A stretch of 64,000 nt of DNA from Diplonema japonicum (lineage: Eukaryota; Euglenozoa; Diplonemea; Diplonemida; Diplonemidae), in contig OZ025711.1 in assembly GCA_964019335.1 (NCBI GenBank), forward strand, positions 62,001-126,000, in the 5' to 3' direction. Each line of letters begins with the position of its first letter. The first letter of the stretch is position 1. Below the pieces are notes generated by a model that searched no databases, had not been told where the DNA came from, and saw only the letters and a program-made list of their open reading frames with translations. Positions 35,221 to 45,800 of this stretch are shown here, piece by piece. The position numbers and the translations under genes were made by a program.

Positions 35221-35326
35221 TTTTTTTTTTTTTCTTTTTTTCTTTCCTTGTTATCCTTTGAGGGGAAATTTTGGTTCTAGAATGAATCCCCCCAGCAGGT
35301 GGAATTACAATGCACCGAAAAGGTGG

Positions 35327-35972
35327 TCAGCAGCTTATGTGGAAACGTTCGTATCATTCAATTGTCAAACTCGAAAGATGGTGATTTAGTTTTTGTTTGT
35401 CATCACTTGTGGTTTCTGAGTTTCAACTGCTCTTCTTTAGCCAAATAAAAAAAGGGTGGTGTTTTTGATCAGGCCTGTTGAGTTTGACATAATTTTTGTG
35501 GTTTAGCTCCACACAGAGGTCAGTGACAGTGATCTCCATAAAGCCGAAACAATCTTATGCATCATGTGTAGTTTGTTAAAGGAAAAAACAAAAAAAGCCA
35601 CAAAAAGCATCCCTCTGGGGTTTAAAGAAAAGCATTGGGTGTGTTCACAAAATAGATTTTTCACTATATCACTTGTGTCATCATAGGGGTACCGGTTTCA
35701 GGTGTGTCACACAGGTGATGTATTACACATGGTTGTCCCACGCCGCGTCAGGGCCTGAAGGCTGCACAGCTGGGTTAGAATATGTGTACCGCAGCAAGGG
35801 GCTTGCGCCCCCTGTTGGCTTGCTTTACGAGCCGATCAGCGGGGAGCTGTGCACCATCAGCAAGGTGCCTCCCATCCAAGTGTCGGTCGAAGAATGTTGG
35901 GGGAAATGATGTGTTTGGTCTCTTCTTCCTTCAGGCGTCCTGCCACATACCGCAGGTACCCTTAAATGTCTC

Positions 35973-36000
<28 letters not shown>
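35327..36000 (+). repeat. Modular repeat cluster 2 (family R1)
   Basis: Order A (35327), B (35467), C, D (35689 onward), then a T run. It is colinear with 33406-34050 of cluster 1 at a constant offset of 1,921 bp and nearly identical (one visible difference is CACACAGAGG instead of CACACGGAGG). It lies just upstream of the methyltransferase start. Confidence 0.9.
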
Positions 36001-36003
<3 letters not shown>

Positions 36004-36377
36004 AGTGTCGGTCGATGTTTGGGGATGTGATACTGGGTTCTTGAAGTTCATTTTAAGAAAGCAAAAGAAGTAGATATAAATAATAATAAGAATAAATAAT
36101 AGGAACATAACTGATGAGACCTCAGACCGTCGCAGGTCGGCTGTTCTATAGCAGTCTCGAGGCGGTGTGAAGAGAATCACAACACGCAACAGCGCATGAG
36201 TGTGCTTCACCACTGCGCAACGGAACTAAATCACAGAACTCAAAAGTAAAAGCAGTTGAGAGAGACACCACAACAGGGACACAGCCCCTTGTGCTTTGTC
36301 CCAGCTGGCCTTCCGCTGCAACAGAAAAGACCTATTGGACGGTGAAACAGATTGCATGTATCGTGCAACGAAGCTAG
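36001..36377. other. 3' flank of the ankyrin-FYVE gene
   Basis: Non-repetitive sequence with no credible frame. I looked for a structured RNA (it holds CTGATGAG near 36110) but found no matching catalytic core. Confidence 0.5.
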
Positions 36378-38589
36378 CTATTGCACAGCAGTGTCAGCCT
36401 CGTTGCTAAGCTCACTGCATTTTGGAACAGGAGTGGTTGCGTGGGTGTTATGGCACGTGTCACAAACCTGTTCAGTGTGTTTATTATTATTCCCCCTTGT
36501 GCATACACGCTGCAAGCCCTTCGCGAGTGACTTGCTAAAGGGGAGGGTTAGATATTTAGTGCTGCACTGTCCGCAGAACAGATGTCCGCAAGCCCTGCAG
36601 TGGTGCCTGTGATGTGAAGTACTTGTCTTTTTAAAATAGAATTAAGAGAATTCAAATACCTTCTTACCAAGAAGCCGAAGCTAGCATTGCACGATGTGCA
36701 TGATTTTGCCGCAAGATCGTGATCCCACCTAGGGGGGCCCTTCACCTGTGGTACTGTGGTAACATGATGTTGCAGCACACCTCAAGAAAGTCGATTCCTT
36801 CAAAGCTGTCAGGCGGTGCTACCAGCGCCTCTGCAATGAGGTTCGTGAGATCCGAGCAGACGGTAGGCTGCAGCTCTGAGAACAGGCACTGCAGAGGGGC
36901 CCTACGGGAGTATGGGATAACCGGCTCTCTGTATTTCTGCTGCTCCATCTTCAGCAGCAACTGCACAACAGCCTTCAGGTCTTGTTGTTTTGTTGCTTGC
37001 GTTGTGATTGAAGAGCAGCTGTCGGAGGGGGTGTCGGCGTCTCTGAGCTGCCTTTCTGCCGCCTTGCTCTGCTCTAGAGCAGCATCGATGGGTTTGTGGC
37101 CGTGGCCGTCGATGTGGTTGATGTCAGCGCCCGCCCTGAACAGCACTCTGCAAGCGTCAACACGCGCAAAGTACGCAGCTGTGTGCAGGGGGGAAGCATT
37201 GTCTTTCCTACACCCGTTCACCATCGCACCGAGCGAGATGAGCACTTCCATAGCTTTAATATTCCCCTTCTGCGAGGCCACGAACAGGGGTGACGCGCCA
37301 GAAGACGTTCGGCGAGCGTTGAGGTTGGCGCCGACCTCGGCAAGCACAGAGATACACTCGTCAAAACCAAGCTCAGCAGCCACCAAGACAGCAGACGCCC
37401 CGTCAGGCAGGGACGTGTCAGGATCGGCACCCATCGACACAAGGGTCCTGATGCACTCTGGTTGCCCCTTCTGTGCTGCAAGGTACAGTGCTGTGGCACC
37501 GTACTGCGTCTTCGCGTTTGGGCAGGCGCCAAGCGCGTGAAGTGCCGTCAGGCAGTTAACGTGACCCTGCATGGCAGCAGCGCAGAATGGTGTGGACCCG
37601 GACTGTCTCGGGGCGTCGATCACAGCGCCGTGTCTCGCTAGTATTTTGATGGTGTCAACGTGCCCCGAGGCGGCCGCCACCCACAAAGGTGAGGTACAGT
37701 CGCTGAGACCTGCGTTGGGGCTCACGTTGAAGTCTTTAAGCAAGATTTCGACAACTTCCGTGTGCCCTTTTTGGGAGGCAGAAAATAAGGGTGTGGCCCC
37801 AGACTTAGGCATGCGGACCTCAGGGTTGCACCCTATCCTGCCAAGGATGGAGACGCACTCGGCATGGCCTTGCTGGGCAGCGACAAAGATAGGTGTCCCG
37901 CCGCCAGTGGCGAGGGGGCAGTCCATTTCGGCACCGAGGTCGTGAAGCGTTTCGAGCGACTCGCTGTGCCCGCGGTAGGCAGCGAAGAAGGCTGCGGTTG
38001 TGCCGTTCGCCATGCGGGCGGACACATCCAGCCCTAGGTCCGCTAGTTTGCGGAGTGCTTCGGTCTGGCCTTGGATTGCCGCAGAGAACACAGGTGTCAT
38101 ACCATTAGGCATGCTACGGCTGACGTCTGCTCCGAGGGTGTGCAGCGTGTCGATGCAGCTAAGGTTGCCACGCCCTGCGGCCACGAAGATAGGCGTTGCC
38201 CCGCCTCCACCCTCTATCTTGGTCGGCATGTCCAAGTCGGCTCCACAGTCTTTTAAAATTTCTAATGTGCGCGGGTGGCCGCCTCCCGCAGCTGCGAAGG
38301 GTGCGCTGATCCCATCGCTCTCTCTGCATGAGCAGATGAGAACCCCAAGCTCCATGAGCTTGTGTATCACCGTATTGTGGCCCTGCAAGGCCGCGATGAC
38401 CAGTGCCGGTGTGCCTTTACTGGTGCAGCATTTTGGATTGGCGGCTTCTTCTTGGCACAGATCGTAGACCTCGTCCTCCCTTCCTTCAGCACACGCGGCG
38501 AGGAGCCGATCGTCAGGAGATGCCAGTGGATGGCTGGCCCTCTGTAGGACTTCTGCTACCTCGTCCCTGAGGTCATCAGTGACTCCCAT
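36378..38589 (-). CDS. Ankyrin-repeat protein with C-terminal FYVE zinc finger
   Basis: Three exons (38589-36781, 36745-36660, 36606-36378) give 707 aa; introns are 35 and 53 nt. The start at 38589 (MGVTDDLRDEV) is preferred over an upstream in-frame ATG because the extra residues are not protein-like. About 13 ankyrin repeats span residues 45-510, each with the G-x-TPL/APx-xAAxxGH pattern. The terminal exons encode a FYVE finger: PPRWDHDLAAKSCTSC, then RRHHCRACGHLFCGQC split by intron 2, and later QVCDTC. FYVE domains bind PI3P on endosomes through the RRHHCR patch, which is intact. An endosomal adaptor is therefore likely. The short intron 1 is inferred from frame and motif; without it the FYVE part would be out of frame. 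Confidence 0.85.
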
Positions 38590-39226
38590 TGCCCCGACCC
38601 TGGTGGTGTTGAGTAGAAAGTAAAGCGGTGATTTTGAATGAAAGCACGGCGCACACAATGTCATACTCGTGCCATCTTAAGCATCTGTCAGTTGCTTCCA
38701 AGCGACCGTGCCAAGGCACTGGGTCCTCTTAGAAGCACGTTCAAGGGGAGGGGAGGGGTGACAAGGAGGAACAGCCTCGTGCTTGATAGCTTTCTCGGCA
38801 CTCCGGTTTTTGTCTTTGTATTTCTTATTTTTTTTCTCCTTCTTCTTTTATATGGTACATCAGGTAGACTATCTCTTCCTCTTTTTTTCTTTTCTCTCTT
38901 TTTTTCCCCCTCTCTTGGGGGAAAAAAAAAATGGCGTTAAAAAAAAAGAAGAATTTTTTTTCTTTTCTCTTTTGTTTATTTTCGTCGGAACGAATGCTGC
39001 GCGCAGGGGCAAATAATTATTTTTAAAAAAAAGCATTCATTGGCTGCAGACTCTCTTGATCAGCGGTTTTTTTTTTTTTTTTTTTTGAAATACACGAAGA
39101 ATGAGGTGTTTGCGAAAAAAGAAAGGAGAAAAAAGAAACAGAGAAAGGGGGGGAAAGGGAGGAGAACGAAAAGCAATGATCCAAATAAAAAAAAAAAAAA
39201 AAACAAAAAAAAAAAATGTATCATCC
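38590..39226. other. Spacer between ankyrin-FYVE and FolD genes
   Basis: Unique sequence to about 38800, then T- and A-rich runs. No gene is supported. Confidence 0.65.
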
Positions 39227-40318
39227 TTACTCCTTCTTAACACGGTGCATATCGTAGGCAGTGAGCGTGTTCTGAAGTAACATGGCGACAGTCATGGGCC
39301 CCACACCACCGGGCACAGGGGTGATCCACCCTGCGTTCACCTTGGCAGAGTCGAAGTCCACATCACTTTTTTTTTTTTTTTTTTCCCCTATTCAAACATA
39401 CCCGACAAGCTTCCCGCTCTCAAGCCTGTTGATTCCAATATCGATGACGATGGCACCAGGCCTGATCCACTCTCCCTTAACAAGACCGGGTTTCCCTGCA
39501 GCAACAATAACACATTCAGCCCTTCTAACGTGTGCCTCGAGGTCCCTAGTGAACCTGTGAGTAATGGTGCAGCTGGCCCCGTTGAGCAGCAGCTCAAGCA
39601 TCATAGGACGGCCCACGTGGTTAGAAGCACCTACGATGAGACATTCAAGTCCGTAAGGGTTGACCCCTGTTGACCAGATAAGCTGCATGACCCCCCATGG
39701 CGTGCAAGGGCGCATTGTAGGGGCACGTGACACAAGCGACCCGAGGTTTGAGGGGTGGAACCCATCGACATCCTTGGAAGGGTTGATTCTCTCTATCACT
39801 TCACGGACATTGTCGTTGAGCTCCCCTGCGGGAAGCGGCAGCTGCACCAGAATCCCATCAACCGCGTTATCATTATTCTGATCGTCAACAGTCTGAAGGA
39901 GCTTTTCAAGTGTGCAGTCGACCGGAAGGGTGATGAGTGTGGACTCCATCCCTACCTCAGTGCATGCCCTCTGCTTCTGTCTGATGTACACTTTTGAGGC
40001 GGGGTTTTCGCCAACAAGGATGACAACAAGGCCTGGCTTCCTGCTCACGTATGCGCTGTCCTCCATTCTGGACTCGACTTGTTTCTTGAGGTTGGCTCTG
40101 ATGTCCGCGCTGATCTTCTTCCCGTCGATGATCCTCCCCTTCTCGCCGTTCTCCTCGATCCCTGCCTGCTCCCGGAAGTTCCCCGGTTTGTAGTAGTTGT
40201 TGTACTCCGAGTAAGGTTCGCTCTTAGCTTCGTACATGGGCGAGGTGATCCTCCTCCATTCCACACGCTGCCTCTTCCCGCTGGTGGCAGTTTCTTCAAC
40301 AGACCTCTTTTCGGACAT
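39227..40318 (-). CDS. folD: Methylenetetrahydrofolate dehydrogenase/cyclohydrolase (FolD/MTHFD-type)
   Basis: Two exons (40318-39402, 39365-39227) with a 36-nt intron give 351 aa. The catalytic Tyr-xxx-Lys is seen in [16 protein letters not shown], the substrate motif in [10 protein letters not shown], then [16 protein letters not shown], the NAD(P) loop GASNHVGRP, and [14 protein letters not shown] in exon 2. It interconverts methylene-, methenyl- and 10-formyl-THF for one-carbon metabolism. There is no C-terminal synthetase domain, so it is bifunctional rather than trifunctional. About 65 residues precede the usual start (ending near [10 protein letters not shown]) and include a basic KRQRVEWRR patch. 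This does not look like a standard mitochondrial presequence, and its role is unknown. Confidence 0.93.
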
Positions 40319-40458
40319 TTTTTTTTCTTTCCCGGAAAAAAAAAAGGGGGTGACTTTGGGAGTGGTAGTAAAAAAAAAAAATTTTTTTTTTCCAGGTTCC
40401 ACATGCCTAGTGGCGTTCCCTGCTGCTCACCGTCGTGCCCTAGCTGACGGTTGTTTCT

Positions 40459-40490
<32 letters not shown>

Positions 40491-42486
40491 CTTGGTGGTA
40501 TTAAAAAAAAAAAAAAAAATGTACGGGTAAAGAAGAATGGGGAACGGGGGGGGGGGTGAAGGAAAAGAAAAGAGAGAAAAGAAAAAAAAAAGAAGGGATG
40601 GGTAACCAAGATGGGGAAGAAAAAAAAAAGAAAAGACGGGGGAATAAGAAACCACTAAAAAAAAGGGGGAGTGGGGATGGGGAGATGCAGCAAAAAAAAA
40701 GAAGATGGATGCGGGGGGGGGGGGGGGACACAGCAGGATGCAAGGCGACGGTACACCTTATTTTTTTTTTAAATTCTCTCCTCCCCCAAGGAAGGAAAGA
40801 AGAAGAGTAGAGGAAAGAGGGCGTCGGAGGAACCTAACCCACTACTTCTCTTTCTCTCTATTCCTTTTTTTTTCTTCTTCTTTTTGCTTATGTAGCGTCA
40901 TTCTGGAGCTCTAGTGAAGCCTGGCGCTATTTTCACGGACAGGGGCCTGGGGTGGGGGCTTTCTTTTCTTTTCCCTTCTTTTTCTTCCTGCTTTTCTGTT
41001 TCCTCTATATATATTTTTTTTATCTTCCCCCCCCTACTTCCCTTCCCTTCTTCCCTCTGCTGGTGTGTATAAAGATTTTGCTTTTTTTTTTTTTTTCCTT
41101 CTTCCATTTTATTCCGCATTGGGGTGGGGTCAATTATCTACCTTCCCTCCAATCTCGAGATTTCATTTATTTTTTTGGTGGGGGGGACAAAGGAGAACAG
41201 GGAATGGTAAATAAGAAATGGGGGCACCAAGGAAAATGGGAGGGACCTGAGGCGCTAGGGAGAAGGGCTGCAGGGGAAGGGGACTTGGGTATATGCCGCG
41301 GTCAAAGGACGGGAAAAAAAAAAAAAAAAAAAAAAAAAACAAGCTCCAGTAACTGAAAGGCACCAGTAGAAAGAGCACTGGACTGAGTCCAACTTCCCCC
41401 TTTCCCCCCTCCCCCTTGCCCAAAGTGACACCGGTTGATATCAAACAAAAAAAAGAAGAAAAGGGGAAGGGGGGAAGAAGGGGGGAAAAGGAAATAAAAC
41501 CTAAACAGAAAAAAAAAAAACCCTTATTTTTTTTGTGCTGGTCTTTTCACCACCCACACGGTGGGTTACTAGTTTTTTTTTTTTTTAATTTTTTTTGCTT
41601 TTTTTTCTCTTCTATCCACCCCAAATTTTATTTACACCTCCCCTTCCCTCCCCCCAACTAAGTTCGAAAGCACCACTCAGATTAAGCCAATGATAAAAAC
41701 ACAGCCTTTGGAGGAGTGGGGGGGTATGGGAAAGGGTGGGAAGGTACTAAATGGACGTAATTTTTTTCAGGGGTTCCTTTTTTTTTTTAAATGAGAAAGT
41801 GAAGGGGAGGTGTGACTTAAAAAACTCTTCTTTTCCTTCTTTTTTTTCTTAAAATCAAGATAATTATGTGTTCCCCCCCTCCCCCCCCCCCCCCCACCCA
41901 ATGGGGTTGGTTCTCTTTCTTGTTCTTTTTTTTTAAAAGCTGGAAAGATCTCGTGTAGAGAAAAAAATAGACTTTTTTTCTTTTTCTTTCTGGCTCTAAA
42001 AAAAGGGGGGGGGTCAAAGGGGCATATTGGGTAGGGGGAAGAAAAAAAAAAAAAACAGCGCTCTGGATTTCTAAAGTGAAGTCTTACTTTTTCCCCTCTT
42101 TTTCAGTAAGATTCTGAAGGACAATTCCTATTTTTGCTTCTAACGCAGAAATCGTTTTCATGTTTTATTGTATTTAACTGCACCCGATGGGCATTTTTTT
42201 TTTTTCTATAGTGTCTGAGCATATGGATTTTTTTCCCCCCTCCTCCCATTCCCTCTCCGGAAAAAAAAAAAAAAAAAATCCATTGAGGAAATAGTGGCTT
42301 CAAATTAGAAATCCGAAAGGGTAATTATTCCAAGAAAGGAAGAAAAAAAGGAAATGGGGGGGGCTTGAAAAAAAAATGCAAAATAAATAGGGAAGGGGGG
42401 CGGGGGGGTACAGATTTTGTTTTCTTCAGTAATATCATGGGTTAGAGAGGGGGGGGGGGGGGGGGGGCAAAGAAGGATCAATGCGT
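40319..42486. other. Low-complexity spacer, about 2.2 kb
   Basis: A/T runs, G runs (40712-40728, 42449-42467) and a C run (41875-41896) dominate. No credible gene on either strand; short frames are homopolymer artefacts. Confidence 0.7.
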
Positions 42487-42838
42487 TTATGTGAGGTGCT
42501 TAGGGAACTGCCAGACCTTCAGGGTATCATCCAGCGAGCACGATACCAATAAGTCTTGGTAAACAGCCGTATGGTAAACAGTACTGTGATGACCAGAGAG
42601 GGTTTCTTTTAGTTCGCCGGTTTCCGTCTCCCAGATCTGAGGGGGAAAAAAAAAAATAAACAAAAAAAAAAGAATACCATGATGCACCAATCACGAGCAC
42701 AAGACACAATGTACTTCCCATCCTTAGCAAAGGTTGCATGGTGGATAGGGGACGGATGCCCCTTGATAGTGCGGATTTCCTTTCGTGTGTTCACATCCCA
42801 CAGCTGTTTTTATTTTATTTTTATTTATATTTTTTTTT

Positions 42839-42872
<34 letters not shown>

Positions 42873-45800
42873 CCAAACCTTGATCTCATGATCCATCGAG
42901 GCAGACAGCAAATACTTGTCATCAGGGCTGAAGGCCACCGACCACACAGTTGCATTGTGGCCACTGAACGAAGCAATGTCCTGACCTTCCTTCCAGTCCC
43001 ACACCTTTTTTTTTTCTTCTTTTTTTTTTTCTTTTTTTGAATACCTTGAGTTTCTTATCATCAGCCGCCGACACAACGTGCCTCCCCGATTGCGAAAAAC
43101 CGCAGGAAAAGACAGCCAGTTGATGCCCTCTCAATGTGGACACCCGTTGCCCGGTGCAAGGGTTCCAGACCTTGCAGGTCTTGTCGCAAGAGGCTGAGAC
43201 AACATGTTGCCCGTTGGGGCTGTATTGGCAGGAGTAGACCTTATCCGTATGGCCCTTCAAAACACACAGTTTCTTCCCGCTGTTTGCATCCCATATCCTG
43301 CAAGTCTTGTCATCTGAAGCAGACACAATATGGTCATCGTTGGGAGAGTAGTCGCATGACAAGACGTAGCCGCCGTGTCCCTTGAAGGTTTGCTTCAGCG
43401 AGCCGTCTCTTGTCGATACTATGCGAAGCGTCCTGTCTCTTGAGCCAGACAGAATCTTCTCTCCGGTTGGGTTGAAGCAGCAGCTGTAGATCGCGGCGGT
43501 GTGCCCTGTGATGGTTTTCAGTTCTTTCTGCTGCTCCGATTGCTGTTGTGCCTTCACCACCGGGTTGGGTGTCTGTTGCATTGCGGTCGTTTGCTCCGTC
43601 AACTGTGGTTTTTTTTTTTTTGGAAAGAAGGAAAAATTTGTGTTTTCTTACCGCGTCGTCCTTCACCTCGCGCTTCTCAGCTGAGCACAGCATCTTCAAC
43701 TTCTTCCCGTCGGACATCTCGAAGAACATCTGCAGGGTGTCCTCGTCGTCCACCTCGATGTTGTCCCCCTCCTCGTCTTCGAACGACAGCACCTGTGCTT
43801 GTGTCTTTTGGTTGTGTAAGGGGTTTGGATACCAGTCTATTTTTCCACTTCTTCTCCACCTCGTTCATCATGTCCTCGAAAGATATGGTGCGCTGCACGT
43901 TTATCATCTTAAACAACTCGGTGCCCTTCATCGCAAGCTTCACTTGCACGTATCCAGGCTGTAGGGGTGGTGGGGTGAAATGGATTTTTTTTTTTTAGGG
44001 GGTTACTGGGTAAACTATCAAATCATTCAAAATGACAAAACCCGGCTCGTCCGCCTCCTCGGAGGCGCCGCCCGGGGGCTTCGGCCGCGAAGAGACGAGC
44101 GAGAAGGGGTGGGCACATCAGGTGCGTAAGTGGTACGACGGGCAGGTGAGGAGCTACGGTTTCCGCCTGCGTTCATGCGGTAACCAAGGAGGACAACTAT
44201 TTCGCTGTCTCTCCTTTATCAGACACGGAGAGGTAAGCGCCGAAGCGACGATCCGCGAGTTGGTTGCGTCGGTGATGGAGTCGAACAAGGAGCTGTACGC
44301 GAGGTTCCTTGCCGTCAGGCTCGACGACTACGTCGCGAGCCTGAGGAAGTGGAATGCAAGGGGCGACGAAGTCGCCATCCTCGCTTACGCGGAGCGCATT
44401 GGCGCGCCCATTGGGCTCGTCAAGACGGACGGGGAGGTCATCACTACACAGATGATCGGCCACGCGCAGGGGGTGCCAGTCGGCTGGCTGGCTGAGATCG
44501 GGGGTGAATACTACGCCCTGAAGAAGGAAGACGCGGACGGCCCGGACGGCCTGTTGACGACCAACCCAGTCCTGGTACGGCCGGAGACCGCATCCCTCCC
44601 GGAGATGATCGCCGGGAAGGAACCCCTCCCACCGAAAACATTTGCGAACTTGAAGCTGCGCGAATTGGATTGGACATTCCCGATCATTACAGACATCATC
44701 GGTGTGACGGAAAACTGCTGTGGTGTCATGCTAGTCGAGCAGGAAGACATGGCAGCGTGCGAATGGCACCTGTCGCACCACAAACCGGAGCACCTCACTC
44801 TCATCTCCCGCCAACCGCTACCAGCGATCCCTGGCAAGAAGCAACAAGTCGCGTTTGACCTTCCAGACCGCTCCGGCACGACATCACTGACAGTTTGGAT
44901 GTCACATATGGGTTGGTCCGATCTCGCCCCCATGGCAAGACAGGCGGAAACCATCAAGAAGAAGTGCACGACGCTGGTGCATCTCACGCTACACAAGAAG
45001 TCCTCGTTGGATGAGGCCAACAAAATGTTCACCACCTGGGTTGGAGGTAGGGACTTCGACCTCTCCAGGCCGAGGGTATACCCGGAGTGCGCGAAGACCA
45101 CGGTCTGTGTGGCATCCAACAGAGCACCGGAGCTACTAGGTAGGAGTGGCAAGGACGGGATCACCGCAAGGCTGCCGATGGATGAGACCTCTGACAGCGT
45201 GGTGTGGCTGAAGAAGGGTATGACACTCGAGATGGCCGTCTCGGTGGCACAGAAGTACCAGCAATACGCTGGGGTTGCGGTGGACCAGCGACAGCGGGTT
45301 GGTATTCGTGTGGCGCCGGGTACAGCGGAGAACGAACTCCGGAAGAACCTCGAAGCCAAGGGTCTAGCGACACCGCAGACGGAGGCTTGGTATCTGGAGA
45401 AGGTGCCACGCGACATGAGACCAACAGAGCTCAAGACGATGTTGGCTGCATGGGGGTGGACGGTCGAGGTGACTCGGTCATCCCTAAGAGGGTCGACCAA
45501 AAGGTGGATGCTGCTAGCACAGAAGGAGCCACCCGGGTTCGAGGTGCCGCTGGTCGGTGGGATCGGACTGCTAAGGAAGAAGAACGAGCGCCGAGTGGAC
45601 GCCAAGATGGAGGAGACCGACGCGGAGAAGGGCGACGTGACATCGAAGACTGTGGTAAACCAAAGACCGAAAAAGACGGCTGGGGCGAAGGCGAAGAACC
45701 CGAATGCGAGAGACCCGAAGGCGAAAAACCCAAAGGCGAAAAACCCGAAGGCGAAGAAGGAAGGTGTAGGGATCGGCGGGACTGTGACGTTCCAAGGTGG

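Noticed and set aside
36090-36170. CTGATGAG near 36110 as a hammerhead ribozyme or C/D snoRNA core
   Set aside because: No paired GAAA core, cleavage site or box D partner in suitable position.
41340-41440. Possible tRNA in the unique patch AAGGCACCAGTAGAAAGAGC
   Set aside because: No A/B box pair or cloverleaf could be formed.
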